Source of the DNA: Acidobacteriota bacterium
GTDB lineage: Bacteria; Acidobacteriota; Terriglobia; Acidiferrales; UBA7541
Assembly (NCBI GenBank): GCA_013289715.1
Contig: JABCZJ010000003.1
Coordinates: 186,001 to 250,000, forward strand
Direction of reading: 5' to 3'
DNA length: 64,000 bases
Positions 17,247 through 27,069 of the stretch are shown here, one piece after another. Below the pieces are notes generated by a model that had not been told where the DNA came from, ran no database searches, and worked only from the letters and a program-made list of their open reading frames with translations. A program made the translations under genes and the position numbers. Within the stretch, counting starts at the first letter, position 1, and every line of letters begins with the position of its first letter.

Positions 17247-18185
17247 ATGAAGAGATCGTTTATTCTGGTGCTCGCGTTGGTGGCTGGACTCGCCGGGTTG
17301 GCGATCGGGTTAGCTGCGAGTCGTACGGAGCAACCGCGCGCCGTGAAAGCGATGGCGCCGTCAACGTCTTCCGCGTCATACGTACTGGCCGCAAGCAAAG
17401 CAGAACCCGCAGCGACTTCTCCGCAAAGTCACGTCGTAAGGTTCGCGAGCCATCCGCAACCCATGCCAGCGTTTTTGGTGACGGATCTCGATGGCAACCC
17501 CGTATCTACCGCTGCGTGGAAAGGCAAAGTCGTATTCATAAACTTCTGGGCCACGTGGTGCCCGCCTTGCCGCGCTGAAATTCCCGTGTTGATTGATCTG
17601 GCGAATCGTTACAAGGATCGTTTGCAGGTTGTCGGCGTATCGGTGGACGAGGGCGACCCGGCGGACGTGAAGCAGTTCGCCAAGCAAGCCGGCATCAACT
17701 ATCCGATTGTGATGGCCGACCGCGCGATCGTCGCCGAATACGGCGGTGTGGCGGCACTGCCTACGCTGTTTGTGGTGAATCCGGACGGCAACGTGGTGCA
17801 AAAGCACCAAGGGCTTTATTCAAACGCGCTGTATGAGGCCGAGGTGCGGCTGCTACTGGGATTGCCGGTGGATGCGACCGTCGAAACGTTTGAAGATACC
17901 GGACAGATATTTTTGAAAAATGCGGCGCTCGCTACTGAGCTGCCCGACGTTGATTTTACCGGACTGAATCCCGAGCAGAAGAAGGCAGCGCTGAAACGAA
18001 TGAATTCCGAGAGCTGCGACTGCGGCTGCACGTTGACTCTCGCGCAATGTCGCATCAACGACACTTCCTGTCCGGTGAGCAAGAAGCTTGCCGCACAAGT
18101 GGTGAAGGAAATTGCATCGAATGCCGCGACGCCTGCTCCGGCGACTCCTGCTTCTCCCCCGCCTGTTAGCACGCAACCGAACTAA
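17247..18185 (+). CDS. TlpA-type thioredoxin with Cys-rich C-terminal extension
   Basis: 312 residues: signal anchor (SFILVLALVAGLAGLAIGLA), Ala/Ser-rich linker, then a thioredoxin fold with WATWCPPC (Cys105/Cys108) and cis-Pro in AALPTLFVV. After residue ~215 an extra domain contains five cysteines arranged CDCGC (257/259/261), C268 and C275, followed by a Pro/Ala-rich tail. The CxCGC...C...C pattern looks like a metal or disulfide module. Usual TlpA proteins stop at about 180 residues. Its start uses AGGGCGG upstream of ATG 17247. Role likely extracytoplasmic thiol redox, possibly with metal handling. Confidence 0.85.
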   Translation: MKRSFILVLALVAGLAGLAIGLAASRTEQPRAVKAMAPSTSSASYVLAASKAEPAATSPQSHVVRFASHPQPMPAFLVTDLDGNPVSTAAWKGKVVFINFWATWCPPCRAEIPVLIDLANRYKDRLQVVGVSVDEGDPADVKQFAKQAGINYPIVMADRAIVAEYGGVAALPTLFVVNPDGNVVQKHQGLYSNALYEAEVRLLLGLPVDATVETFEDTGQIFLKNAALATELPDVDFTGLNPEQKKAALKRMNSESCDCGCTLTLAQCRINDTSCPVSKKLAAQVVKEIASNAATPAPATPASPPPVSTQPN

Positions 18186-18309
18186 CGGCTCCACCATCTG
18201 TTTTGCGCACGGGTGTCTTGCACAAGCTTATGTGTCGCGATGAACTCCCCAGATTGAGGTTAGACCGCTGTAGCTACAGCAGCCATTTGTGCGGATGGGT
18301 ATCCTGGCA

Positions 18310-19087
18310 CTATGGTGGCGCGGTGGCTGACGGGACTGCATCGGGCGCGATGACCGTTGGCGAGGGCACACCCGCGTCCGAGATCGAATTCAGAATCACG
18401 AGATCCACGCGCCGATTCGTAGCGCGGCCCTCGGCCGTATCGTTCGAAGCCGTCGGATAATATTCGGCGCAACCGGAGGCCGAGAGGCGATTGGGGGCGA
18501 CGGCGAATTTCGTGATGAACAGCTTGATGATTTCCGTCGCGCGGGCGGTGGACAATTCCCAGTTCGAATCGTATTTTTCATTGTGAATGGGAACATCATC
18601 GGTCTGGCCCTCGATGCGGATATCGCCTTTTCCGGACCTATGATTTTCACGATGGCAGCCAGCGACGGGAGGGTCTGCGGAGCGAGCTGGGTGGAAGCGC
18701 TGTGGAACAATCCAGCTTCGCGCAGGCTTACGACGATGCCCTCCTGGTTCGGTTTTCGGAAACGATACGATCGTCGATTCGCAATGCCAGCGCGTCCGCT
18801 AATCTTGCTTGCAATTCGTCCATCTTGGCGCGATCCACCGAGCCTGGGAAAGAGACTTGTGGCGAAGTGGGCAGGCGGCCCAGATTCTGCAGGCGTTTAA
18901 CGCTTTCGATAATCCGCACGTCCCCAGCAGGGATGGGTTGGGCGCTCGCGAGCGCCGACCTGGAGCCGGAAGCATCGAAGAAGCCCGTCTGCTGAAAAGC
19001 CGCCTGGATGGCCTCGGCCAGTTGGCCAGCCTTGCGTTTGTCAATTTGCGCCGAGGAATACAGGACGACGAAAAATGCAAACATCGC
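18310..19087 (-). pseudogene. MotB/OmpA-type gene remnant with two frameshifts
   Basis: Three reading frames are needed to recover one MotB-like protein. Frame 1 (to about 18760) gives AMFAFFVVLYSSAQIDKR, the membrane helix. Frame 2 gives EGIVVSLREAGLFHSAS up to about IVKIIG (near 18645). Frame 3 gives IRIEGQTDDVPIHNEKYDS and on to SASGCAEYYPTASNDTAEGRATNRRVDLVIL, a peptidoglycan-binding OmpA domain (NxxL...R.xxV). The N-terminal cytoplasmic stretch of MotB is missing, replaced by a response regulator. Either the gene is dead or the assembly has errors; two independent shifts plus a fusion make decay more likely. Confidence 0.8.
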
Positions 19088-19639
19088 ATCGAACGACAGA
19101 TTCCACACGTGCTCAATGATCTGCGCGCGCTTGACGTGCTGTCCGGCATGGCGCATTAAATACTCCAGCAGCCCAAATTCCTTGGGCGTCAGCTCGATCG
19201 CCCGCCCCGCGCGCTTCACCGAATGCTCCACGCGATTCAATTCCAACTCCTCGATGCACAGCACCGTTTCCGCCGATCGCCCGCCTCGGCGCAGCAACCC
19301 GCGCACTCGCGCGCACAGCTCCGAAAACGCGAAGGGCTTCAGCACCAGATCGTCCGCACCCACGTCCAGAATTTGCACGCCTTCTTCGGCACGATTTCGG
19401 CTGTAGAGCACCACGATGGGCATCTGCCGCCGTTTGCTGCGGACAATTTGCACCACTCGAGCGGCTTCCGCCCGCACCAGGTTCAGATCCAGGATCACCA
19501 CGTGGTAGTTGCGCTCCTCGACCCAGCGCTGGACCTCTTCGCCGTCACCCGTCAGATCCAAGGTGTAATGCTCGGCGCTGAAACGATCGTGCAGGAACGT
19601 CGCGAGGGCAAGGTCGTTCTCGGCGACTAACATACGCAT
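18728..19639 (-). CDS. OmpR-family response regulator truncated in its DNA-binding domain and joined to MotB sequence
   Basis: The open frame has 303 residues. Receiver domain 1-115: acidic residues E7/N8/D9, phospho-acceptor D51 (VVILDLNL), S80 and K101 (LKPF). The winged helix begins at ~125 (LTPKEFGLLEYLM, AQIIEHVWNLSFD) and stops at D184, just where the recognition helix should follow. From 185 the sequence becomes the membrane helix of a MotB-like protein and continues to a frameshift. A start at ATG 19639 with GGAG upstream is normal. Loss of the recognition helix means ordinary promoter binding is not expected. Best read as a deletion fusion, likely non-functional as a regulator. Confidence 0.75.
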   Translation of the reverse strand: MRMLVAENDLALATFLHDRFSAEHYTLDLTGDGEEVQRWVEERNYHVVILDLNLVRAEAARVVQIVRSKRRQMPIVVLYSRNRAEEGVQILDVGADDLVLKPFAFSELCARVRGLLRRGGRSAETVLCIEELELNRVEHSVKRAGRAIELTPKEFGLLEYLMRHAGQHVKRAQIIEHVWNLSFDAMFAFFVVLYSSAQIDKRKAGQLAEAIQAAFQQTGFFDASGSRSALASAQPIPAGDVRIIESVKRLQNLGRLPTSPQVSFPGSVDRAKMDELQARLADALALRIDDRIVSENRTRRASS

Positions 19640-19875
19640 AACTGCTCCAGAGGAACGGGGGCAAACCTAAAAAGAAAACTAAGGTAGGGAAGAAAACTTC
19701 AGTGAAAATCGAGGAAATTGTCAGAGTAAATCCGCGTTTCGACCAAAATGATTCCAAGAAATAAACTTTTAGTGGCACTGCGGCAGAAATCGCCATTGTT
19801 CGCTTACGGCCCGTGCCAATATGAAACGGCGCGTGGTCGCAATCAACACACTACGCGCGAAAAACACAGAACCCG

Positions 19876-21291
19876 TCACGGATGGGTCATGTTCTCCGGC
19901 TTCACCAGCTCGTCGAATTCCTTTTCCGTCAGATAGCCGAGCTTCAGCGCCGCAGCACGCAGGCTGGTGTGTTGATGATGCGCGGTATGCGCGATTTCCG
20001 CGGCCTTGTCGTATCCAATTTTCGGACTCAATGCCGTCACCAGCATCAGCGAATTCTTCACGTTTTGCTCGATTCTTGCCAGATCCAGTTCCATGCCCAG
20101 AACACAGTGGTCCACAAAGGAACGGCACGCGTCCGCCAGCAAGCGCAGCGAGTTCAGAAAATTGTGAATCATCACGGGCTTGAAAACATTTAGCTGGAAA
20201 TTTCCCTGCGAGCCCGCAAACCCGATCGCCGCATCGTTGCCGAAGACTTGCACCGCCACCATCGTCATCGCTTCCGACTGCGTGGGATTCACCTTCCCGG
20301 GCATGATCGAAGATCCCGGCTCATTTTCCGGCAGAATTAATTCTCCGAAGCCGGCGCGCGGGCCCGATGCCAGCCAGCGCACGTCGTTCGCGATTTTCAT
20401 CAGCGATGCGGCCAGCGTTTTCAATGCGCCGCTCGCAAATACGATTTCGTCATGCGCCGATAGCGCCGCGAATTTATTGGGGTGCGAAACGAACGGCAAG
20501 CCTGTCAATTCGGAAATTTTCCGCGCCGCGCGCTCCGCGAATTCCGGATGCGCGTTCAATCCCGTGCCCACTGCCGTGCCGCCTATCGCCAGGTCGTAAA
20601 GCCCGGGCAACACCATCTGCAGCCGTTCGATATCACGATCCAGCTGGCTCACCCAGCCGGACATTTCTTGCCCCACCGTCAGCGGAGTCGCATCCATCAA
20701 ATGCGTTCGCCCAATTTTCACCACATCCGCGAAAGCGCCGGCCTTCGCCGCCAGCGCATCGCGCAACTTCTCCACCGCGGGGATCAGCACTTCGGCCACG
20801 CGAGACGCGGCCGCGATGTGCATCGCCGTGGGAAACGTATCGTTCGAGGATTGCGACATGTTCACGTCGTCGTTGGGATGGATCGGCTTCTTGCTGCCCA
20901 GCACGCCGCCCGCGATCTCAATCGCGCGATTCGAAATCACTTCGTTCGCGTTCATGTTCGTTTGCGTGCCGCTGCCGGTCTGCCAGATGTGCAATGGAAA
21001 ATGTTCGTCGAGCCTTCCCTCGATCACCTCATCCGCCGCCTGTACGATCAACTTCGCCTTCTCCGCCGAAAGCTTGCCCAAATCCTTATTCACCAGCGCC
21101 GCTGCTTTCTTCAGCACGCCAAAAGCGCGAATCAATTCCGGCGGCATCGTCTCGCGCCCGATATCGAAATGAATCAGTGAACGCGCCGTCTGCGCGCCGT
21201 AATAGCGGTCACACGGAACTTCGATTTTCCCCATGCTGTCTGATTCCATGCGTGTCTGCGCCTTCACTGCGGGCGACGCTTTGGCGTCCAC
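19876..21291 (-). CDS. fumC: Fumarate hydratase class II
   Basis: Fe-independent fumarase of the TCA cycle, cytosolic. 471 residues from GTG 21291, chosen because GGGAGG lies just upstream; ATG 21249 ([12 protein letters not shown]) is the alternative. Visible motifs: [18 protein letters not shown] segment ([11 protein letters not shown]), [28 protein letters not shown], and the superfamily signature [13 protein letters not shown]. Monocistronic on the minus strand. Confidence 0.96.
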   Translation of the reverse strand: MDAKASPAVKAQTRMESDSMGKIEVPCDRYYGAQTARSLIHFDIGRETMPPELIRAFGVLKKAAALVNKDLGKLSAEKAKLIVQAADEVIEGRLDEHFPLHIWQTGSGTQTNMNANEVISNRAIEIAGGVLGSKKPIHPNDDVNMSQSSNDTFPTAMHIAAASRVAEVLIPAVEKLRDALAAKAGAFADVVKIGRTHLMDATPLTVGQEMSGWVSQLDRDIERLQMVLPGLYDLAIGGTAVGTGLNAHPEFAERAARKISELTGLPFVSHPNKFAALSAHDEIVFASGALKTLAASLMKIANDVRWLASGPRAGFGELILPENEPGSSIMPGKVNPTQSEAMTMVAVQVFGNDAAIGFAGSQGNFQLNVFKPVMIHNFLNSLRLLADACRSFVDHCVLGMELDLARIEQNVKNSLMLVTALSPKIGYDKAAEIAHTAHHQHTSLRAAALKLGYLTEKEFDELVKPENMTHP

Positions 21292-21665
21292 GTTCCCTCC
21301 CTGACAAGCGATGCAGGCGGCGACCCAGCCGCCGTGACCCAGCATCTTTATGTCTGCTGATATAAGGATACTGCGGAAACTGCCGCCACGCAGCCTGCAG
21401 TTCGAGCGAACGCCATCAACTGCGCAAGCCGCTGCCCCTCGGCGCGGGGCTCGCAATCAGCGCGGGGACTGCCGCAACTCGCAAGCACCCGCGGTCAGCT
21501 GTACCGCTCTTGGACCAAAGGACAGGCATGATTTCGGAAACGTTCGCGCTACCATCTTCCCTGGCGAGCCTGAAAATAATCTAAAATGATGAACGCGCAC
21601 ACGGGACTAGCTCCCGCTATTGCGTCGTAGCTCGGTTTCATTCTTTGGGGGACGTGTTTAATCCG

Positions 21666-24107
21666 ATGGCGTTTCTTTTCAAGTCGGTTTTTCGCGCGGA
21701 GAAGACGGCGGCACTTACACCTCCGCCCGAGGTGCCTTCGGACCTGAATCTTGTGCCGCCACAATTCCCTGCCCCCCAAGTGACCATCGCCGCGCCATCG
21801 GCCGAGCCGGTGGTCAACGAAGCAGCGGTGCTGCAGGATTTCCTGATTAAGAATTTCCTTCTCGACGAGCCGTCCGCGGAAACTGCAACGCCGGTGGTGC
21901 CGCTTTCCTACGCGCGCCTGCCCGAACCGCTTGCCGACTTGAGCTCCAACACAGACGCCAACCCTGACGCCAACCCAAACGCAGACACAAGCGCAATCAC
22001 CAAAGCGGACGCGAGCACGGAGACGAGCGTGGACGCGAGCACGGACTTCGACCCGATCGTGCAAATAACATTGACCGAGCCGGAGAAAGACGTCGTCCCG
22101 GGCTCCGAACTCATGCCCGCCGACGCCGCGCCAGACGCACCCAAAATCGATACCGCCGAGTGGGCGCTCGAGGAAACGCTTGCCAATCATAAAGAATGGC
22201 TGGATTCCCACGCCGCCACCGGCGGCAAAGCAGACCTGCAAAAGGCGCAGCTTGAGGACCACGAACTGATCGGCGTTAATCTGCGCCATGCGGATCTGCA
22301 GGACGCGAATTTGAAGTCTGCCGACCTGCTGCTCGCCGATCTTCGCGACACGTGCCTGGTGCGCGCCAATCTGCAAGAGACGTGCCTGGTCGGCGTCAAT
22401 CTGGAAGGCGCGAATCTGGAAGGCGCGTCGCTCGTATCCGCCATGGGATTGTTGCCGCGCCAACTGGCCGGGGCCAATCTTCACGAGGCGTCACTGCCCG
22501 CCACGATTTTGGAATTTAATGCCCTCGCGGATTTTAAGCGTACGTCCACTACCGCGGCGCGCTTGTTCGGCACGGCGCTCGTCGTCAGCCTGCTCTCCTG
22601 CCTGACCATCTGGAAAACAAAAGACGTCCAGCTGCTCACCGATTCCGCGATCATTCCCTATCTGCATTCCGCCGCTGCTGCTGCCGCCGCGCCCACCGAC
22701 GAAATCTACTTGATCGCTCCGGCTGCCCTACTGGCGGTTTATCTCTGGTTTCTGTACAACCTGCAGCGGGTGTGGGACTCCGTCCTTGAGCTGCCCGCCG
22801 TTTTTCCGGACGGCCGTGTGCTCGGCCAAGAAGGTCCACGCATCATCACCGGACTGCTGCGCACGCACTTCCGCTGGATGAATCCCGATGCTCCCTCCAC
22901 GCGCATGATCGAGAAAAGTCTCTCGGTCCTACTCGCCTATTGGACTGTCCCGCTCGTTCTGCTTTTTTTCTGGGCGCGTTACCTGACGCTGCAGGAAATG
23001 CACGGCACAGTGCTGCAGGAAGCGCTGATTCTGATTGCCGTCGGCGCGGCTCTCTATTGCACCACCAGCACGGGCCGGCCCGCCGAACGCTGGGTCGAGC
23101 AAGGGAAACCCGAGAGCCCCACGTTCGCTCGCCTGAAACGTCTTAAGCCCGCCAGCGTCCTGATCGCACTTTTTGTGGTGCTCTCTTTTTTCTCTATCGG
23201 CACGATCGCCGGCGTTCCTCACGATCAACGACGCGCGCCGCAATTCGCAGCTGCAAGTATTCGCCGCTGGGCGCCCAATGTTCTCTGGATGGTCGGTTAC
23301 GACCCTTACGCCGAATTGACCGAGGCGTCCATCTCGCAGCGCCCGCCCGATTGGACCGGTGCCGATGACCAGGTTCAGGCAGTGCGAGGCGCGCACCTGA
23401 ACGGCACAGATTTTCGTTACGCGCAGGCCTACGGCGTATTTCTGGCAGGCGCGCATCTGTTCCGCGCGAATTTTCAGGGCGCGTTCATGTCCGAAGCAGA
23501 CTTGCGCGGCGCTGATCTAGGCCAAGCCAATTTGAAATACGCGGTGCTGGATCGCGCCCAAATGAATCACGCCAACCTCGACCGCGCGGGACTGGACGGC
23601 GCAAACCTCACGCGCGTGGATCTGCGCGGAGCGAATCTCTCCTATTCGTCGCTGGCAAACGCCGAATTGCTCGATGCACGCCTCGACGGCGTCAGCTTCT
23701 ATGGCGCGCACGCTGAAAATGCTTCGCTCGTGCGCGGCAATCTGGAAAAAGCGGATTTGCGCGAAGCGCATCTGGAAGGCGCGAATCTCGATAGCGCCGA
23801 CCTGCAGCAAGCCTATCTGTGGTCGACCAAGCTCAGCGGCGCGCATCTGCAAAATGCTCAGCTCGGCACCGCTATATTTATCGACGCCGATTTGCAGGGC
23901 GCGGACCTACACGGCGCGCATTTCAACGGCACAGTGTTGAACGGCGCAAATCTGCAGGACGCCAATCTCGACGGCGCCGACCTGCGCGGCGCGCTGCAAT
24001 TGGCCGTCTACCAGGTATGCTCGGCGAAATCCCGCCGCGGCGCAACGCTCGACGACACGCTACAAACCCAAGTGGACGCGCAATGCGGCGCCGCGCACCA
24101 ACCCTAA
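21666..24107 (+). CDS. Membrane protein with two pentapeptide-repeat blocks
   Basis: About 813 residues from ATG 21666 (TTG 21645 and GTG 21654 are alternatives; GGGGGA precedes). An Asp/Asn/Thr-rich low-complexity stretch lies near residue 95-130. The first pentapeptide block (~residues 195-275) has repeats such as LRHADLQDANLKSADLL. Then five hydrophobic segments between ~290 and 520 (ALVVSLLSCLTIW, LIAPAALLAVYLWFL, WTVPLVLLFFW, ALILIAVGAALY, SVLIALFVVLSFF). The second, longer block (~570-790) has more than 25 A(D/N)LxX units and forms a right-handed quadrilateral helix. No catalytic motif. Pentapeptide proteins can act as scaffolds or DNA mimics; membrane forms have unknown roles. Confidence 0.8.
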   Translation: MAFLFKSVFRAEKTAALTPPPEVPSDLNLVPPQFPAPQVTIAAPSAEPVVNEAAVLQDFLIKNFLLDEPSAETATPVVPLSYARLPEPLADLSSNTDANPDANPNADTSAITKADASTETSVDASTDFDPIVQITLTEPEKDVVPGSELMPADAAPDAPKIDTAEWALEETLANHKEWLDSHAATGGKADLQKAQLEDHELIGVNLRHADLQDANLKSADLLLADLRDTCLVRANLQETCLVGVNLEGANLEGASLVSAMGLLPRQLAGANLHEASLPATILEFNALADFKRTSTTAARLFGTALVVSLLSCLTIWKTKDVQLLTDSAIIPYLHSAAAAAAAPTDEIYLIAPAALLAVYLWFLYNLQRVWDSVLELPAVFPDGRVLGQEGPRIITGLLRTHFRWMNPDAPSTRMIEKSLSVLLAYWTVPLVLLFFWARYLTLQEMHGTVLQEALILIAVGAALYCTTSTGRPAERWVEQGKPESPTFARLKRLKPASVLIALFVVLSFFSIGTIAGVPHDQRRAPQFAAASIRRWAPNVLWMVGYDPYAELTEASISQRPPDWTGADDQVQAVRGAHLNGTDFRYAQAYGVFLAGAHLFRANFQGAFMSEADLRGADLGQANLKYAVLDRAQMNHANLDRAGLDGANLTRVDLRGANLSYSSLANAELLDARLDGVSFYGAHAENASLVRGNLEKADLREAHLEGANLDSADLQQAYLWSTKLSGAHLQNAQLGTAIFIDADLQGADLHGAHFNGTVLNGANLQDANLDGADLRGALQLAVYQVCSAKSRRGATLDDTLQTQVDAQCGAAHQP

Positions 24108-24264
24108 TCGCAGCGCCTATTTTTTGTTGGTAAGGGCACGGCATCCGTGTCCGCTGCTCAATCTCCAGGCGCAATCCGCCCGTAATGAATTCAGCAGCCC
24201 ACACCAACCCGCACGAACCTTAGATCGGTGGCGGGCTCTTCCCTATTGGCAAAATCGTTCAAAT

Positions 24265-24365
24265 CCCTTACACCAGCGCCGTAGGCGCGGCATAAGTTAG
24301 CCCAGGCCGGAAGGCCTGGGAAAATTCGCACAAAAACTCCGAGCGCCGTAGGTGCGACACATGCC
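24265..24365. repeat. REP-like intergenic hairpin with flanking GCGCCGTAGG repeats
   Basis: CCCAGGCC-GGAA-GGCCTGGG (24301-24320) is a perfect 8-bp stem. It is flanked by two copies of AGCGCCGTAGGyGCGrCA (about 24271 and 24343). No T-run on either strand, so it is not a standard terminator. The rest of the 347-bp gap 24108-24454 shows nothing else. Confidence 0.5.
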
Positions 24366-24454
24366 TTGCGCGAACTTCCGGTCGAATCGAATAAGTAATT
24401 TCAGCGCTTCGCCGTACCACAAGTTAGCCTACAATTGTTCTCGGAGGAATTCAG

Positions 24455-25000
24455 ATGCACCCGTGGCACGACCTCAGTCCCGGCGAACACATCCCTCGTG
24501 AATTTCAAGCCATCATTGAGATTCCCCTGGGTTCCAGCGTCAAATACGAGCTCGACAAAGCCAGCGGCATCATCAAAATGGATCGCGTGTTGTACTCCGC
24601 CGTGTACTATCCCGCGAACTATGGCTTCATTCCCCAGTCACTCGCCGAAGATCACGATCCGCTCGACGTCCTCGTCCTCTGCCAGGTGCCGGTAACTCCC
24701 CTGACGATCATGCACGCGCGCACCATCGGCCTGATGTCCATGATCGATTCGGGCACAATCGACCACAAAATCATCGCCGTCGCCACCGCCGACCCAGAGT
24801 ACAACTCCTATCACGAAGCCAGCGAGCTGCCGCCCCACAAGCTTGCGATGGTCCGCAGATTTTTCCAGGACTATAAACAACTCGAAGGCAAAATCGTTGA
24901 AGTGGACGAAATCCTACCCGCAGCGGTTGCCTATCCCGTGATCGAAGCCGCCCTGGCTCGTTACGACAAACAGCGCCGCGCCGGCCACCACAAAAAATAA
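24455..25000 (+). CDS. ppa: Inorganic pyrophosphatase, class I
   Basis: Hydrolyses pyrophosphate to two phosphates in the cytosol, Mg-dependent. 181 residues. Family motifs: EIPLGSSVKYELDK, YYPANYGFIP, and the metal-binding DHDPLDVLVL. ATG 24455 has GGAGGA 7 nt upstream. Monocistronic. Confidence 0.97.
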   Translation: MHPWHDLSPGEHIPREFQAIIEIPLGSSVKYELDKASGIIKMDRVLYSAVYYPANYGFIPQSLAEDHDPLDVLVLCQVPVTPLTIMHARTIGLMSMIDSGTIDHKIIAVATADPEYNSYHEASELPPHKLAMVRRFFQDYKQLEGKIVEVDEILPAAVAYPVIEAALARYDKQRRAGHHKK

Positions 25001-25417
25001 TTCGCGGAGCGCATCCTTAGCATTTTACGCAAGGCGCCGAAGTCGTTCGCCTCTGCTTCGCCTCCGATCGTCCCGTACTTCCTGTATCGCCGCACTCGGG
25101 GGCGATGAAAAAGTGAACTGTCCTACCCTGCCCCATTTCTAGACGTATGGTCAGTTGTCCCCGGGTTTCGCTTGTCCCCATACTGGCAGTGCAGGTTTGG
25201 GCGATGTCCAAAGCGGTGCGTCCTGGGGAATGCCGTGCAACCTCTCTTCCTTGCTGATTCCGCGAACCCGCGAGACCGGCATACCGCCCAGATCCGCTGC
25301 TCATCCGCGTGCTGCTGGTTCGCGCATCATTGGCGCGAGCGCTACCTCTCGATGGCACTCGAAGCCGAAGCCACGCGGCGCCCGGCCAAGCAAGCAGCCG
25401 CAAGTTTTGGAGGCAAA
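25001..25417. other. 417-bp intergenic region, no supported feature
   Basis: Open frames exist on both strands here but none has a recognisable family, good start site or consistent composition. No terminator with a T-run was found after ppa. Confidence 0.5.
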
Positions 25418-26905
25418 ATGACTCGCACCCTTGGGATTTTCATCGCGCTTGTGACCATCGCCGCGGTTCCGTCCGCAAAAGCGGGCGGCACCGTAAATAT
25501 AAAGTGCGCGCCGAATGAAGATCGCGTGTGGGTTTACGAGTCCTTGGTCGATTTCAACGTGGCCGCCAAGCTCAAATGCGGCGACCCGGTGCAGATTGTC
25601 GAGCGCGTGAAAGACTACGTGAAAATCGAAACGGCAAACGGAACCGAAGGATATGTGCTCGACACCGCTTTCCCGAAATCCGCGCTCCCCCCCGCGCCGG
25701 TCGAGAAACCGAACGATGTAGAATCCGCAGCCGTCGCCTTCGCGGCCCGTCGGGGTGCGCGCGCTCCGGACAATTCCGTTGAAGCGCCCGCGAGCACGCA
25801 TTCCAGCGCTCCAGTCGCGGTCGCGAGCGCTGCGCCGCTCGCAGTCGTAAAACCGGTCGCGCCGAGTCAGCCTCCGCCGCAAACGACGGTCACGCTTTCA
25901 TCCACGGCCGCCGCGCCGGCTACTGTTGCAGCTCAACCGCAGCCAACGCCTGCAGCGACGGCGGTGATCGCAAAAACCTCCAGCCCTGCTTCCGGCGCAG
26001 GTTCGTCCGTGGTCGCAGAAGACATTGCTGCACCCGCACCTACGCCAGCCGCATACAAGGCAGCCGCGCCATCCAGACCGCCGCAACCGGCTCCAGCGCC
26101 GCAACCCGCGCCAGTCAATGTTGCAGCCGTGACGGCTCCCCGCGCAACTCCGGTTGTCGCGGCCTCTGCTCCCGCGCCCGTCGCGACGGCCCGAGCAAAA
26201 GCTCCCGCAGCGGTTACCGTCAGCAATCCCGCTCCGGTCGCGACCGCATCGAACGTACCGGTTTCCGCTCGGACGCCGGCCCCCGACGATTCAAACAACG
26301 CCAGCAGCATGACCATCGAAACTTCCGCAAGTCTGCAGCCGCTCGCGGATACCACTCCGCGCGCGCCGATCAGCGTCACAAGGCCGCCCACGAAGCGGCC
26401 CATAGATCCAGACGGCGATGAAGAGTCTGAAGTAGCCGCGCTCAACAGCGTAGACGCCAACTGCACACAGTATTTTTCCGCCTACGGCCTTTCCGCGAAC
26501 CAATACAAATGGCTAGCGCAGAATCGCCGCAAGGCTTTCCCCGGAGTGTGCCCCGCACCCTCTCCCGCGCAAGTGGACTTCGTCGTCATCTTTACGCATG
26601 ACGTGGCCTTTTATAACGTCACCATGCCTAACGCCGTCCACACCGATGCAAACGGATTTTCGGACTGGACTCCACTCACAACGGTTGACACCGCCGTGAT
26701 CTCCGCCACGGACGCGGACAAGAGCCATCACGAATATGTCTGGGTGTTTCACACCAACCGCGGCGCATTCAACCCCGCGACATTTTCTTCGCACCGCCAC
26801 CCACTCTATTCCAAAGCCGAAACCAATATGCTCGGCTCGCGCGGCGGCTTCCGCACGGTGATGGACGCTCTAACCTTCATCGAACAAAACGGCACAAATC
26901 GCTGA
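25418..26905 (+). CDS. Secreted SH3-domain protein with long Pro/Ala linker and unknown C-terminal domain
   Basis: 495 residues from ATG 25418 (TTGGAGGC upstream). Signal peptide TLGIFIALVTIAAVPSAKA. Residues ~25-75 are a bacterial SH3-like module (VNIKCAPNEDRVWVYESL, GDPVQIVERVKDYVKIET, EGYVLDTAFP). Residues ~80-350 are a low-complexity Ala/Pro/Val/Thr linker. The C-terminal ~135 residues form a compact domain with two cysteines (ANCTQYF, FPGVCPAP) and aromatic-rich motifs (DFVVIFTHDVAFYNV, HEYVWVFHT), not recognised. Probably cell-wall or surface associated. The linker is unusually rich in Ala. Confidence 0.75.
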   Translation: MTRTLGIFIALVTIAAVPSAKAGGTVNIKCAPNEDRVWVYESLVDFNVAAKLKCGDPVQIVERVKDYVKIETANGTEGYVLDTAFPKSALPPAPVEKPNDVESAAVAFAARRGARAPDNSVEAPASTHSSAPVAVASAAPLAVVKPVAPSQPPPQTTVTLSSTAAAPATVAAQPQPTPAATAVIAKTSSPASGAGSSVVAEDIAAPAPTPAAYKAAAPSRPPQPAPAPQPAPVNVAAVTAPRATPVVAASAPAPVATARAKAPAAVTVSNPAPVATASNVPVSARTPAPDDSNNASSMTIETSASLQPLADTTPRAPISVTRPPTKRPIDPDGDEESEVAALNSVDANCTQYFSAYGLSANQYKWLAQNRRKAFPGVCPAPSPAQVDFVVIFTHDVAFYNVTMPNAVHTDANGFSDWTPLTTVDTAVISATDADKSHHEYVWVFHTNRGAFNPATFSSHRHPLYSKAETNMLGSRGGFRTVMDALTFIEQNGTNR

Positions 26906-27069
26906 CCAGAACGCAGAATCGATGACCGAGCGCCGCCCCGCAAATCATCGCGCGTCCGGCTATCTCCCGCATCGAACACCACGCGTTCATCTCTCTTGAA
27001 TCCCCGCCTGCGAAATGCGATAAGCAAGGCAATCAGGGCGTGAATAGCCCGTTCATTTCGGAGTCCGAC

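Noticed and set aside
24301..24320. Hairpin as terminator of the pentapeptide gene
   Set aside because: No T-run on either strand and almost 200 bp from the stop; kept as a repeat.
25017..25403. 128-codon minus-strand frame after ppa
   Set aside because: Biased Arg/Ser/Gly composition, no start signal, no motif.
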